From Acidovorax sp. SRB_14 (GTDB taxonomy: Bacteria; Pseudomonadota; Gammaproteobacteria; Burkholderiales; Burkholderiaceae_C), in assembly GCF_012932145.1 (NCBI RefSeq), contig NZ_MWOK01000004.1, positions 124,001 to 188,000 of the forward strand: a stretch of 64,000 nucleotides of DNA, read 5' to 3'. The position numbers and the translations under genes were made by a program. Below the pieces are notes generated by a model that worked only from the letters and a program-made list of their open reading frames with translations, ran no database searches and was not told the DNA's origin. Positions 9,178 to 17,225 of this stretch are shown here, piece by piece. Every line of letters starts with the position of its first letter. Position 1 is the first letter of the stretch.

Positions 9178-9411
9178 ATGAAAAAACTGATCTCCATCGC
9201 CATCGCCTCCATCGGCCTGGCAGGCCTTGCGGCCTGTGACGTGAAGAAAACCCAGGAAGGCAATGTCACGTTGCCCAAGTACGAGGTGGAAAAAACCCAG
9301 TCGGGCGATGTCACGCTGCCCAAATACGATGTCAAGACGCCGGACGTCCACGTGACCACGGAAGAGAAGACCATCACGGTGCCCAAGGTCGAAGTCACGC
9401 CGGCCAAGTAA
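9178..9411 (+). CDS. small repetitive lipoprotein of unknown function
   Basis: 77 residues. A signal peptide (MKKLISIAIASIGLAGLAAC) ends in the lipobox LAAC with Cys20 as the lipidated residue; Asp21 at +2 would in E. coli favour inner-membrane retention. The mature part contains two near-identical 15-residue units (KKTQEGNVTLPKYEV and EKTQSGDVTLPKYDV) followed by a third, degenerate unit (TEEKTITVPKVEV), so it is a tiny beta-rich repeat protein. An AAGAGAAAG ribosome-binding sequence precedes the ATG. No function is recognised; similar short lipoproteins occur in related genera as far as I recall. Confidence 0.8.
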   Translation: MKKLISIAIASIGLAGLAACDVKKTQEGNVTLPKYEVEKTQSGDVTLPKYDVKTPDVHVTTEEKTITVPKVEVTPAK

Positions 9412-9531
9412 GCGGCGCCCCGGCCGCGCGCCACGCGGGGCGCGGCCCGCGGCACACGACGCGGGGATAATCGCGCGGTCCCAACCTTTTTTGACCGTGC
9501 CGCCCGCTTCGCTGCGCGGCCCCTCCCCTGC

Positions 9532-11166
9532 ATGTCCGCACCGTTCCTTGCCGAGACCCGGCGCCGCCGCACCTTTGCCATCATTTCCCACCCCGACGCG
9601 GGCAAGACCACGCTGACGGAAAAGCTGCTGCTGTTCTCGGGCGCGATCCAGATCGCCGGCGCCGTCAAGGGCCGCAAGGCCAGCCGCCACGCCACGTCCG
9701 ACTGGATGGAGATCGAAAAGCAGCGCGGCATCTCGGTGGCCAGCTCGGTCATGCAGATGCTGTACCGCGACCATGTCATCAACCTGCTCGACACGCCCGG
9801 CCACAAGGACTTCAGCGAAGACACCTACCGCGTGCTCACCGCCGTCGACTCGGCGCTGATGGTGATCGACGCGGCCAACGGCGTGGAAACGCAGACGCGC
9901 CGCCTGATCGAGGTCTGCCGCCAGCGCGACACGCCCATCATCACCTTCGTCAACAAGATGGACCGCGAGGTGCGCGACCCGCTCGACATCCTCGACGAGG
10001 TCGAGCGCGAGCTGGGCATGCCCTGCTGCCCCATCACCTGGCCGGTGGGCCAGGGCAAGTCGTTCGGCGGCATCATCAACCTGCGCACGCAGAGCATGAC
10101 GGTGTTCACCCCGGGCAGCGACCGCGGCCCGAAGGACTTTGAAGTCATTCCCTTAGCGGAGGCCGACAGGCTGCGGGCACGCTTCGGCCAGACCTTTGAC
10201 CATGCGCTCGAGAGCATGGAACTGGCCGTCGGCGCCTCTGCCGCCTGGGACCACGAGGCCTTCCTGGCCGGCAAGCTCACGCCCGTGTTCTTTGGCTCGG
10301 GCGTCAACAACTTCGGCGTGATGGAAGTGCTCGACGCGGTGGTGGACATGTCGCCGCCGCCGGGCCCGCGCGTCAGCACGCTGCAGGTCCACAAGCAGCC
10401 GGTCATCAAGACGATCCACCCCGAAGACGAGGGCTTCTCGGGCGTGGTCTTCAAGGTGCAGGCCAACATGGACGCCAACCACCGCGACCGCATCGCCTTC
10501 GTGCGCCTGGCCTCGGGCAAGTACACGCCCGGTATGAAACTCAAGGTGCAGCGCACCGGCAAGGAACTGCGCCCGACCAGCGTCGTCACTTTCATGAGCC
10601 AGCGCCGCGAGGCGGTCGAAGAAGCCTATGCCGGCGACATCATCGGCTTCACTACGCACGGCGGCGTGCAGCTCGGCGACACCATCACCGACGGCGCGGC
10701 GCTGCAGTTCACCGGCCTGCCGTTCTTCGCGCCCGAAATGTTCATGACCGTGGTGCTGAAGAACCCGCTGCGCACCAAGCAGCTGCAGCAGGGCCTGGCC
10801 CAGCTCGGCGAGGAAGGCGCGATCCAGGTGTTCAAGCCCGACGCGGGCGGCAACATGCTGCTGGGCGCCGTCGGCCAGCTGCAGTTCGAGGTCGTGCAGC
10901 ACCGCCTCAAGACCGAATACGACGCCGACATCCGCCTTGAAGGCTGCCAGTACACGGGCGCGCGCTGGATCACGGCCGACAGCAGCGCCGACCTGCGCGC
11001 CTTCACCGACGCCTACCCGCTGCGCCTGGCGCACGACGCGGCCAACACCCTGGCCTACCTGTGCACCTCGCCGTACGACGTGCGCCTGGCGCAGGAGCGC
11101 TTTCCGAAGATCCACTTCCACCCGCTGCGCGAGCACGCGGGCCTGGCGCTGGACACCAACCACTGA
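9532..11166 (+). CDS. prfC: peptide chain release factor 3
   Basis: Ribosomal GTPase that removes RF1/RF2 after termination; 544 residues. The G1 motif AIISHPDAGKTTLTEKLL, the effector stretch SDWMEIEKQRGISVASSVM, G3 DTPGHKDFSEDTYR and G4 TFVNKMDRE are all intact. RF3-specific segments include KQLQQGLAQLGEEGAIQVF and QFEVVQHRLKTEY. The ATG at 9532 gives a standard N-terminus. The gene is followed after 10 bases by the HAD phosphatase gene, suggesting co-transcription. Confidence 0.97.
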   Translation: MSAPFLAETRRRRTFAIISHPDAGKTTLTEKLLLFSGAIQIAGAVKGRKASRHATSDWMEIEKQRGISVASSVMQMLYRDHVINLLDTPGHKDFSEDTYRVLTAVDSALMVIDAANGVETQTRRLIEVCRQRDTPIITFVNKMDREVRDPLDILDEVERELGMPCCPITWPVGQGKSFGGIINLRTQSMTVFTPGSDRGPKDFEVIPLAEADRLRARFGQTFDHALESMELAVGASAAWDHEAFLAGKLTPVFFGSGVNNFGVMEVLDAVVDMSPPPGPRVSTLQVHKQPVIKTIHPEDEGFSGVVFKVQANMDANHRDRIAFVRLASGKYTPGMKLKVQRTGKELRPTSVVTFMSQRREAVEEAYAGDIIGFTTHGGVQLGDTITDGAALQFTGLPFFAPEMFMTVVLKNPLRTKQLQQGLAQLGEEGAIQVFKPDAGGNMLLGAVGQLQFEVVQHRLKTEYDADIRLEGCQYTGARWITADSSADLRAFTDAYPLRLAHDAANTLAYLCTSPYDVRLAQERFPKIHFHPLREHAGLALDTNH

Positions 11167-11176
11167 GCGCGCCGCC

Positions 11177-11977
11177 ATGACAGCCTTCCTGCGCGCTCTG
11201 AGCGAATGGCCCGCGCCGGCCCCCGGCGAGCTGCTGGGCGTGCTCACCGACATCGACGACACGCTGACCACCGACGGCCTGGTGCCGCCGCCCGTGGTGC
11301 AGGCGCTGGCCGACCTGCACGCGGCGGGCCTGCATGTGGTGCCGATCACGGGCCGCCCCGTGGGCTGGAGCGAGCCCTTTGCCCAGGCCTGGCCCGTAGA
11401 CGCCATCGTGGCCGAGAACGGTGCCGTGGCGCTGCGCCGCAATGCCGGCGGTGGCCTCGACCGGCTCTACCAGCAGGACGAGGCCACGCGCACGCGCAAC
11501 TTTGCGCGCATGCAGCAGGTGCTCGCCGAGATGGAGGCCACGGTGCCCGGCGCCGTGCGCGCCACCGACTCGGCCGGGCGCGAGACCGACATTGCGATCG
11601 ACCACAGCGAATTCACGCACCTGCCGCAGGCGCAGATCGACCAGTGCGTGGCCCTGATGCGCGCCGCCGGCATGAACGCCACGGTGAGCAGCATCCACAT
11701 CAACGGCTGGTTCGGCGCGCACAACAAGCTCGAAGGCGCGCGCTGGATCGTGCGCACGCTGTTCGGCAAGGACCTCGACGCCGACCTGGAGCGCTGGGCC
11801 TACATTGGCGACTCGACCAACGACCAGCTGATGTTCGCCCACATGCCGCACAGCTTTGGCGTGGCCAACATTGCGCGCTTCGTGCCGCAGCTGGCGCACC
11901 TGCCGCGCTACGTCACGCCGAGCGAGCGCGGCGACGGCTTCATCGAGCTGGTGCAGGCCATCTTGTCCACGCGCTGA
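11177..11977 (+). CDS. HAD-superfamily (IIB) phosphatase
   Basis: 266 residues with HAD motif I DIDDTLTTDG (catalytic Asp pair), motif II in PITGRPVGW, a conserved Lys near NKLEGARW, and motif IV GDSTNDQLMF. The cap placement and the AENGA motif after motif II place it in subfamily IIB, which includes sucrose-phosphate, mannosylglycerate-phosphate and Cof-type phosphatases. The substrate cannot be read from sequence. It sits 10 bases after prfC and ends before a strong bidirectional terminator. Confidence 0.85.
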   Translation: MTAFLRALSEWPAPAPGELLGVLTDIDDTLTTDGLVPPPVVQALADLHAAGLHVVPITGRPVGWSEPFAQAWPVDAIVAENGAVALRRNAGGGLDRLYQQDEATRTRNFARMQQVLAEMEATVPGAVRATDSAGRETDIAIDHSEFTHLPQAQIDQCVALMRAAGMNATVSSIHINGWFGAHNKLEGARWIVRTLFGKDLDADLERWAYIGDSTNDQLMFAHMPHSFGVANIARFVPQLAHLPRYVTPSERGDGFIELVQAILSTR

Positions 11978-11982
11978 AGCGC

Positions 11983-12045
11983 GCTATCCAAGGCATAGCT
12001 ACCAGCGCCGGCATCCGTTGGCTTTGGGCAGTAAAAGTGCTTGAA
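11983..12045 (-). repeat. interspersed repeat, copy B (degenerate)
   Basis: Read on the minus strand this begins TTCAAGCAC and contains GGATGCCGGCGCTGGTAGCTATGCC, matching the 3' core (GCGCT-N2/3-AGCTAT) and the 5' TTCAAGC of copies C and G. The middle is diverged, so the assignment is weaker than for the others. Confidence 0.4.
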
Positions 12046-12082
12046 ACCCGCGCCCGCACTGTGCAGGCAGCTCCTGCAATTG

Positions 12083-12118
12083 AAAAAGCCCGCACGGCCT
12101 CCACCGTGCGGGCTTTTT
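12083..12118. terminator. bidirectional Rho-independent terminator
   Basis: A perfect 15-bp stem (12083-12097 with 12104-12118) has a six-base loop and ends in AAAAA/TTTTT on both sides. It lies between the convergent HAD phosphatase gene and the beta-propeller gene and should serve both. Confidence 0.92.
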
Positions 12119-12133
12119 CATGGCGTGCCTGCT

Positions 12134-13423
12134 TCAGGCGCCGACGATGGACGACACGTCGAGGATGTACATCTGGCGCTGGCCTTCGTGCACCGAGTCG
12201 ATGCACACCTGGCGGCCGTCGCGGCTCCAGCGCGGGTGCAGGTCGCAGCGGTTTTCCTTGCTCAGATCGGGCGTGGCGTAGAAGCTGCCGAGGTTGCGGC
12301 GCTCGCCGGTCTGCATGTCGAACAGGAACAGGAAGCGCTCGTGCGTCTGGTCGTCCGGGTAGGTGTCACTGAGCATCCAGCGCGTGCTCACGGGCGAGAA
12401 GGTCATGTGGCCGTTCTCCACCAGCACGCCGCGGCCGATCACCTGCACGGCGCCACCGTCCACATCGTGGTAGAGGTGGTAGTGGATCTCGCCCGCGTGC
12501 GGGCCCCAGACGATGATGTGCTCGTCGTCCTGCCACAGCGGGTGCGAGATCTGGTATTCGGACTTTTCGTAGTCGAACGTGCCGACGGCGCCGGGGTCGA
12601 AATCGTCGGCCAGCTGGGGCAGCGGGTGGTCCGAGCATTCGAGCAGGCGCATGCCCGAACCGTCGGGGTTCATGGTGACCAGGCGGTGCAGGAAGCAGGT
12701 CTCGTCCTTCACGCGCTCGGTCCAGCGGTGCAGGAACAGGATGCGCGAAGAGGCCGGGTTGACTTCGATGTGGCTGACCCAGTGGATCGCCTTGTCCATC
12801 GACGGTACATGGTGGAAGGCCTTGAGCTGGGCGTAGCTGACCAGCAGCTGCGCCGCGCCCGTGGCGACGTCCATGCGCCAGATGCCGTCGTCCGCAGGCG
12901 CCAGCGGCAGCTCGCACGGGCCGCCCGCTTCGCTGTAGCCGATGGTCTCGTGCGTCACGTACAGGCGCCGGTAGTCGACCGACAGCGCCCAGGCGCTGCT
13001 GGGCGCGACCACGTAGACCGGCATCGGCAGCACGCGGCGCGCTTGCGTGTCGATGTCCACCACCACGGCGCCAAAGCCCGGGTAGCGCGCCGCTCTGTCG
13101 CCCGTGCGGTCGTTGTAGACCAGCTGGCGGCCCGGGACGCCGTCGAGCCACTGCAGCTGGCTGCCCATCTGCCAGTTCCAGGCATAGGTCTCGCCCACGG
13201 CGTGGAAGCGGTCGCCGTCCCCGGTGTCGAAGTAGCCGATCGTGGCCTTGGCATCGGGCGTCAGGAGCTGGTCCATCCAGGGCGTGCGCTGGCCGGCCAC
13301 CAGGCGGTTGCCGCGGTCCCAGTTGGACTTGTTGTAGTAGCCAAAGAAGTGGTGCTGGCTGCCGTCGCCCACGCGGCGGCAGGGCACATACGGGACGGCG
13401 GAGGCGGGGGTGTCAGGGGTCAT
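12134..13423 (-). CDS. TolB-like beta-propeller protein, function unknown
   Basis: 429 residues without an obvious signal peptide from the ATG at 13423. The sequence shows repeated blade-like units with the pattern of hydrophobic strand, Asp, turn: YVVAPSSAWALSVDYRRLYV, GIWRMDVATGAAQLLV, RLVTMNPDGSGMRLLE, RFLFLFDMQTGERRNLG, HPRWSRDGRQVCIDS, MYILDV. This is the signature of WD40-like/TolB propellers and resembles the oligogalacturonate-lyase-type fold, but no catalytic set is claimed. The end of the gene abuts a terminator; upstream, 94 bases away on the same strand, is a Bug-type receptor gene, so a shared catabolic role is possible. Confidence 0.7.
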   Translation of the reverse strand: MTPDTPASAVPYVPCRRVGDGSQHHFFGYYNKSNWDRGNRLVAGQRTPWMDQLLTPDAKATIGYFDTGDGDRFHAVGETYAWNWQMGSQLQWLDGVPGRQLVYNDRTGDRAARYPGFGAVVVDIDTQARRVLPMPVYVVAPSSAWALSVDYRRLYVTHETIGYSEAGGPCELPLAPADDGIWRMDVATGAAQLLVSYAQLKAFHHVPSMDKAIHWVSHIEVNPASSRILFLHRWTERVKDETCFLHRLVTMNPDGSGMRLLECSDHPLPQLADDFDPGAVGTFDYEKSEYQISHPLWQDDEHIIVWGPHAGEIHYHLYHDVDGGAVQVIGRGVLVENGHMTFSPVSTRWMLSDTYPDDQTHERFLFLFDMQTGERRNLGSFYATPDLSKENRCDLHPRWSRDGRQVCIDSVHEGQRQMYILDVSSIVGA

Positions 13424-13517
13424 GGGAATCAACAATGCAACAGCAAAAAAGCATCTGCCCGGCAGCGGGCCGGGCAGCACAAGGCACAGGGGGCGCCAGC
13501 GCGGCCCGTGTGCGCGT

Positions 13518-14504
13518 TCAATCGGCCGAGACGTGCCCTTCCTGGATCACGCGGTCCCAGCGGGTCTTTTCGCTGGTCACGAACACCTTGGCGTCGGCCA
13601 GGCTGTTGGCCACGGCGCTCATGCCCTGGTCTTCGAGGCCCTTGCGGAACTCGGGCGTGTTGACGACCTTGCGCACGTCGGCGCTGATCTTTTCGACCAC
13701 GGCCTGCGGCACCTTGGAGGACACGGCCACCGTGGTCCACGAGGTCGCTTCGAAGCCGGAGACGCCGGCCTCGGTGGCGGTCGGCACGTCGGGCAGCGCG
13801 GCCAGGCGCTCCTTGCCCGTCACCGCCAGCGCGCGCAGCTTGCCGCCGCGGATGTGCGAGAGCACGGTGGGCGGGTTTTCGAACATCAGCTGGATCTGGC
13901 CGCCCAGCAGGTCGTTGAGCGCGGCCGAGCTGCCGCGGTAGGGCACGTGCACGATGGGCGCGCCCGACTGCAGCTTGTAGAGCTCGCCCATCATGTGCAC
14001 CGACGAGCCGACGCCGGCCGAGCCGAAGTTGACCGTGCCCGGCGCCTTCTTGGCCATGTCGGTGAGCTGCTTGAGGTCCTTGGCGGGCAGCGCGGGCGAG
14101 GCCACGACGACGTGCGGCATTTCGGCCAGCACGGTCACCAGGCGCAGGTCGGTGGCGGGGTTGTACGGCAGCTTCTTGTAGATGCCGTAGGCCGCGTGCA
14201 GGCCGATCGAGCCCACCATGAGCGTGTAGCCGTCGGCCGGCTGGTCGACCACGTACTTGCCGCCCAGGTGGCCGCCCGCGCCGGGCTTGTTCTCGACCAC
14301 CACCGGCTGGCCCCACAGGCGGCCGAGCCGGTCGGCCAGCATGCGCGCCTGCACGTCCGAGCTGCCGCCGGCCGTGAACGGCACGATGATGCGCACGGTC
14401 CGGGCCGGGAAGGCCGGCTCGGCGGCCGTGGCTGCGCCCATGGCGCCCAGGCCCAGCGCCAGCGCGCCCAGTGCCACGCTCCTGCGGGTCCATTGCATCT
14501 TCAT
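13518..14504 (-). CDS. Bug/TctC-type periplasmic solute-binding protein
   Basis: Extracytoplasmic receptor of the tripartite tricarboxylate transporter family, 328 residues. A twin-arginine-like signal (MKMQWTRRSVALGALALG..AAEPAFP) is followed by the family start ARTVRIIVPFTAGGSSDVQAR and ENKPGAGG, DGYTLMVGS, VHVPYRGSSAALNDLLGGQIQLMF. No TctA/TctB membrane genes are adjacent, which is usual for the many orphan Bug receptors of Burkholderiales; the ligand is unknown. It is divergent from a LysR gene that probably regulates it and it precedes the beta-propeller gene on the same strand. Confidence 0.92.
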   Translation of the reverse strand: MKMQWTRRSVALGALALGLGAMGAATAAEPAFPARTVRIIVPFTAGGSSDVQARMLADRLGRLWGQPVVVENKPGAGGHLGGKYVVDQPADGYTLMVGSIGLHAAYGIYKKLPYNPATDLRLVTVLAEMPHVVVASPALPAKDLKQLTDMAKKAPGTVNFGSAGVGSSVHMMGELYKLQSGAPIVHVPYRGSSAALNDLLGGQIQLMFENPPTVLSHIRGGKLRALAVTGKERLAALPDVPTATEAGVSGFEATSWTTVAVSSKVPQAVVEKISADVRKVVNTPEFRKGLEDQGMSAVANSLADAKVFVTSEKTRWDRVIQEGHVSAD

Positions 14505-14577
14505 GTGTGTCTCCTGTTCGGCCGGTTCCGGCGCGCCATGGTTGGGAAAAATGCAGTGTAGGAGCCGTTGGGGATTC

Positions 14578-14589
14578 TTGAAAATTCAA
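14578..14589. promoter_or_regulatory. candidate LysR-type operator
   Basis: TTGAAAATTCAA, an inverted repeat of TTGAA spaced by two bases, lies in the 148-base spacer between the divergent Bug receptor and LysR genes. LysR operators are typically short A/T-rich inverted repeats of this kind. The assignment is positional. Confidence 0.35.
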
Positions 14590-14652
14590 TTTCTTCGGTC
14601 ACCCATACCGTTTTGATATACATTGCGCGGCGTCCCCCCACCCTGCTCCGCC

Positions 14653-15561
14653 ATGCCGCGCCCCCTGAACTTTCGCCAGATCGAGGCCTTTCGCGCCGTC
14701 ATGCAGACCGGCACCACGACGGCCGCGGCCGCCATGCTGCACACCACGCAGCCGTCCATCAGCCGGCTGCTGGCGCAGATGCAGTCGGCCTCGGGCCTGA
14801 AGCTGTTCGATATCCAGAAGGGCCGGCTGCGCCCCACGCACGAGGCGCGCGAGCTGTTCCAGACCGTGCAGCGCCACTTTCTGGGCCTCGAGCGCATCGA
14901 GCAGAACGTGGCCACGCTGCGCCAGTCGGGCACTGGCGAGCTGCGCCTGGGCTGCACGCCCGCGCTCGGCCTGAGCGTGATGCCGGCCGTGGTGCACGCC
15001 TTTTTGCAACAACACCCGGACGTGCATGTCAGCCTGCAGACCATTGGCACGCCACAGCTGCGCGAGGGCCTGCTGCACGGCCAGTTCGACCTGGCGCTGA
15101 GCACCATGGCCATGCGGCATCCGCAGCTCGATGCGACCACGCTGCACCGCGGCAACGCCGTCTGCGTGATGCACCCGGCCCACCCGCTGGCCGCGCGCAA
15201 GGCGCTGCACGTGTGCGACCTGCAGGGCCAGGTGCTGCTGACCCTGCACGCCGACGACGAGATCTATCTGCAGCTGCAGGACACCATGCAGCAGCATGGC
15301 ATCGCGGCGGCCTCCACGGTCGAGACCACCTATTCCGCCACCATCTGCATGCTGGCCGCGCAAGGCACGGGCGTGGGCGTGGTCAACCCGTATGTGGCTG
15401 CGGTGTTTGCGCCGCAGCTGCGCACCGTGCCGCTGCAGCCGCGCTGCCCGGTGGAAGTGGTGCTGGCCTTCCCGCCGCAGTCCGCGCCCTCGGCCATGGC
15501 CGAGCGCTTCGCGGCCCTGCTGCAGGCGCATTTCGCGGCACTGCGCGGCGCGGCCGGCTGA
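14653..15561 (+). CDS. LysR-family transcriptional regulator
   Basis: 302 residues. An N-terminal winged helix-turn-helix (LNFRQIEAFRAVMQTGTTTAAAAMLHTTQPSISRLLAQ, written here only as family pattern LNFRQIEAF..TTQPSISRL) is followed by an effector-binding domain (GELRLGCTPALG.., DLALSTMAM, ATICMLAAQGTGVGVVNP). The ATG at 14653 is chosen because it starts directly before the DNA-binding domain. It is divergent from one Bug receptor and convergent with a second, and most likely controls the divergent receptor gene. Confidence 0.9.
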   Translation: MPRPLNFRQIEAFRAVMQTGTTTAAAAMLHTTQPSISRLLAQMQSASGLKLFDIQKGRLRPTHEARELFQTVQRHFLGLERIEQNVATLRQSGTGELRLGCTPALGLSVMPAVVHAFLQQHPDVHVSLQTIGTPQLREGLLHGQFDLALSTMAMRHPQLDATTLHRGNAVCVMHPAHPLAARKALHVCDLQGQVLLTLHADDEIYLQLQDTMQQHGIAAASTVETTYSATICMLAAQGTGVGVVNPYVAAVFAPQLRTVPLQPRCPVEVVLAFPPQSAPSAMAERFAALLQAHFAALRGAAG

Positions 15562-15582
15562 AGCGCTGCGGGCGCGGCGCCG

Positions 15583-16551
15583 TTATTGCGCCTTCGCCAG
15601 GCCCAGCTTCTCGATCAGCGCCTTCTCGCGCGCGAACGTGTCCTGCGCGAACTTCTGGTAGGCGGCGCTGCCCATGTACATCGGCACCATGTCGTAGCGC
15701 GCCAGGGCCGCCTTGTAGGCGTCCTGCTCCATGGCCTGCTTGAAAGCGTCGTGCAGGCGCTTGACCACCGCGGACGGCGTGCCCTTGGGCGCGCCGATGC
15801 CGAACGGCGAGTTCTGCACGATGTCCAGGCCCAGCTCCTTGAGCGTGGGCGCATCGGGGAACTTGGCCAAGCGCTCGGCGCCCCAGGTGTTGAGCACGCG
15901 CAGCTTGCCGGCCTCGACCTGCGGGGCGAAGCCCGTGGAGTCGGCCGCGGCCATGATGTTGCCGCCCAGAATGGACTGCATCAGGTCGGCGCTGCCCTTG
16001 TAGGGCACGTGCAGCAGTTCGATGCCGAGCTGCTGCGCGATCAACTCGGTCGTCAGGTGCGGACTGGTCATGGTGCCGGTCGAGCCGTAGCTGAGCTTGC
16101 CCGGGTTGGCCTTGGCCCAGGCGACGAAGTGCGTCCAGGTCTTGAGCGGCGAATCCGCCGGCACGACGATGCCGAACGCGTAGCCGGTGACGTTGATCAC
16201 GTAGCTGATGTCCTTGACCGGGTCCCAGTTGATCTTGGTGGTGTAGGGCAGGCGGAACACACCGAGCGGGATCTGCGCCACGGTGTAGCCGTCGGCGGCG
16301 GCCGTCTGCAGCGCCTGCGCAGGCAATGTGCCGCCAGCGCCGGGCTTGTTGTCGACGATCACCGGCTGGCCCAGGATGCGGCTGGCGTTGTCGGCCAGCG
16401 CGCGCATGGTGATGTCGGTCGGGCCACCGGCCGGGAAGGCAATCACGAGCTTGATGGGCTTGGTCGGGAACCCGGTGGCCTGGGCCTGGGCGCCGAGGGC
16501 GGTGGCGACCAGGGCGGTGGCACCGAGTTGGATGAGATGGCGGCGCTGCAT
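15583..16551 (-). CDS. second Bug/TctC-type periplasmic solute-binding protein
   Basis: 322 residues. Start MQRRHLIQLGATALVATALG is a signal peptide with an RR pair; the mature protein shows PIKLVIAFPAGGPTDITMRA, DNKPGAGGTLPAQALQ, ADGYTVAQIPLG, LHVPYKGSADLMQSILGG. The ATG at 16551 has GGAGACGCT upstream; the open frame extends further but without a signal. It differs clearly in sequence from the receptor at 13.5 kb, so it is not a recent tandem duplicate. No transporter membrane genes are nearby. It ends 21 bases from the convergent LysR gene. Confidence 0.92.
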   Translation of the reverse strand: MQRRHLIQLGATALVATALGAQAQATGFPTKPIKLVIAFPAGGPTDITMRALADNASRILGQPVIVDNKPGAGGTLPAQALQTAAADGYTVAQIPLGVFRLPYTTKINWDPVKDISYVINVTGYAFGIVVPADSPLKTWTHFVAWAKANPGKLSYGSTGTMTSPHLTTELIAQQLGIELLHVPYKGSADLMQSILGGNIMAAADSTGFAPQVEAGKLRVLNTWGAERLAKFPDAPTLKELGLDIVQNSPFGIGAPKGTPSAVVKRLHDAFKQAMEQDAYKAALARYDMVPMYMGSAAYQKFAQDTFAREKALIEKLGLAKAQ

Positions 16552-16679
16552 AGCGTCTCCTTGTGTCAGGGTGAAAAAAGAAGCGAGGCCGCATTGCAGC
16601 GCACCTGCGGCGGCCGCGATAGGCCGAAAACCCTGCCCTGCTGTCGCCCAGGCGCCAATGCCGCCCCGGCGCGGCCCGC

Positions 16680-17111
16680 TCAGGCCTTGTAGGTCGACAG
16701 CAGGATGCTGGTCTCGGTGTTGGCAATGCCGGGCGTCTGGCGGATGCGGCCGAGCGCGCTGTCGAAGGCCTCGAGGCTTTCGGCGCGCAGCTCGGCCACG
16801 ATGTCCCAGCGGCCGTTCGTGGTGTGCAGCGTGCCGACCAGCGGCTCGCCGCGCAGCGCGCGGATGACCTCGGGGGCGGCATTGCCTTCGACGGCGATGC
16901 TCATCCAGGCGCGGATGCGCTGGGGCTCTGAGTCGGGCCGCAGCCGGACCGTGTAGCCGACGATGACGCCGCTGTCTTCGAGCTTGCGCAGGCGGTTCTG
17001 CACCGTGCCGCGCGACACGCGCAGGCGCTGCGCCAGCGTGGCGACGGGCGTGCGCGCGTTGGCGCACAGGATGCCGAGGATTTCGCGGTCGGTGTCGTCC
17101 ATCTTGCCCAT
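16680..17111 (-). CDS. Lrp/AsnC-family transcriptional regulator
   Basis: 143 residues: helix-turn-helix DDTDREILGILCANARTPVATLAQRLRVS-type start (DREILGILCANAR, LAQRLRVSRGTVQNRL) and a RAM effector domain (VGYTVRL, HTTNGRWDIVAEL, RQTPGIANTETSILLSTYK). The ATG at 17111 has GGGAGC eight bases upstream and is preferred over upstream in-frame ATGs. It is divergent from the ornithine-cyclodeaminase-like gene with a 114-base shared spacer, the normal arrangement for an amino-acid-responsive local regulator. Confidence 0.92.
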   Translation of the reverse strand: MGKMDDTDREILGILCANARTPVATLAQRLRVSRGTVQNRLRKLEDSGVIVGYTVRLRPDSEPQRIRAWMSIAVEGNAAPEVIRALRGEPLVGTLHTTNGRWDIVAELRAESLEAFDSALGRIRQTPGIANTETSILLSTYKA

Positions 17112-17225
17112 AACGCCAGCTCCCTGAAGCATTTCGCTATTTTTATCCGCATTTGTGCCGTTTTGCTGGCTATGTGTTGGCACAGCACCGCGCCAGAATC
17201 GGGCAACGCCCCCGGAGACGCTGCC

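Noticed and set aside
13518-16551. Tandem duplication of Bug receptors
   Set aside because: The two proteins share only family motifs; signal peptides and cores differ, so they are separate paralogues rather than a recent duplicate.
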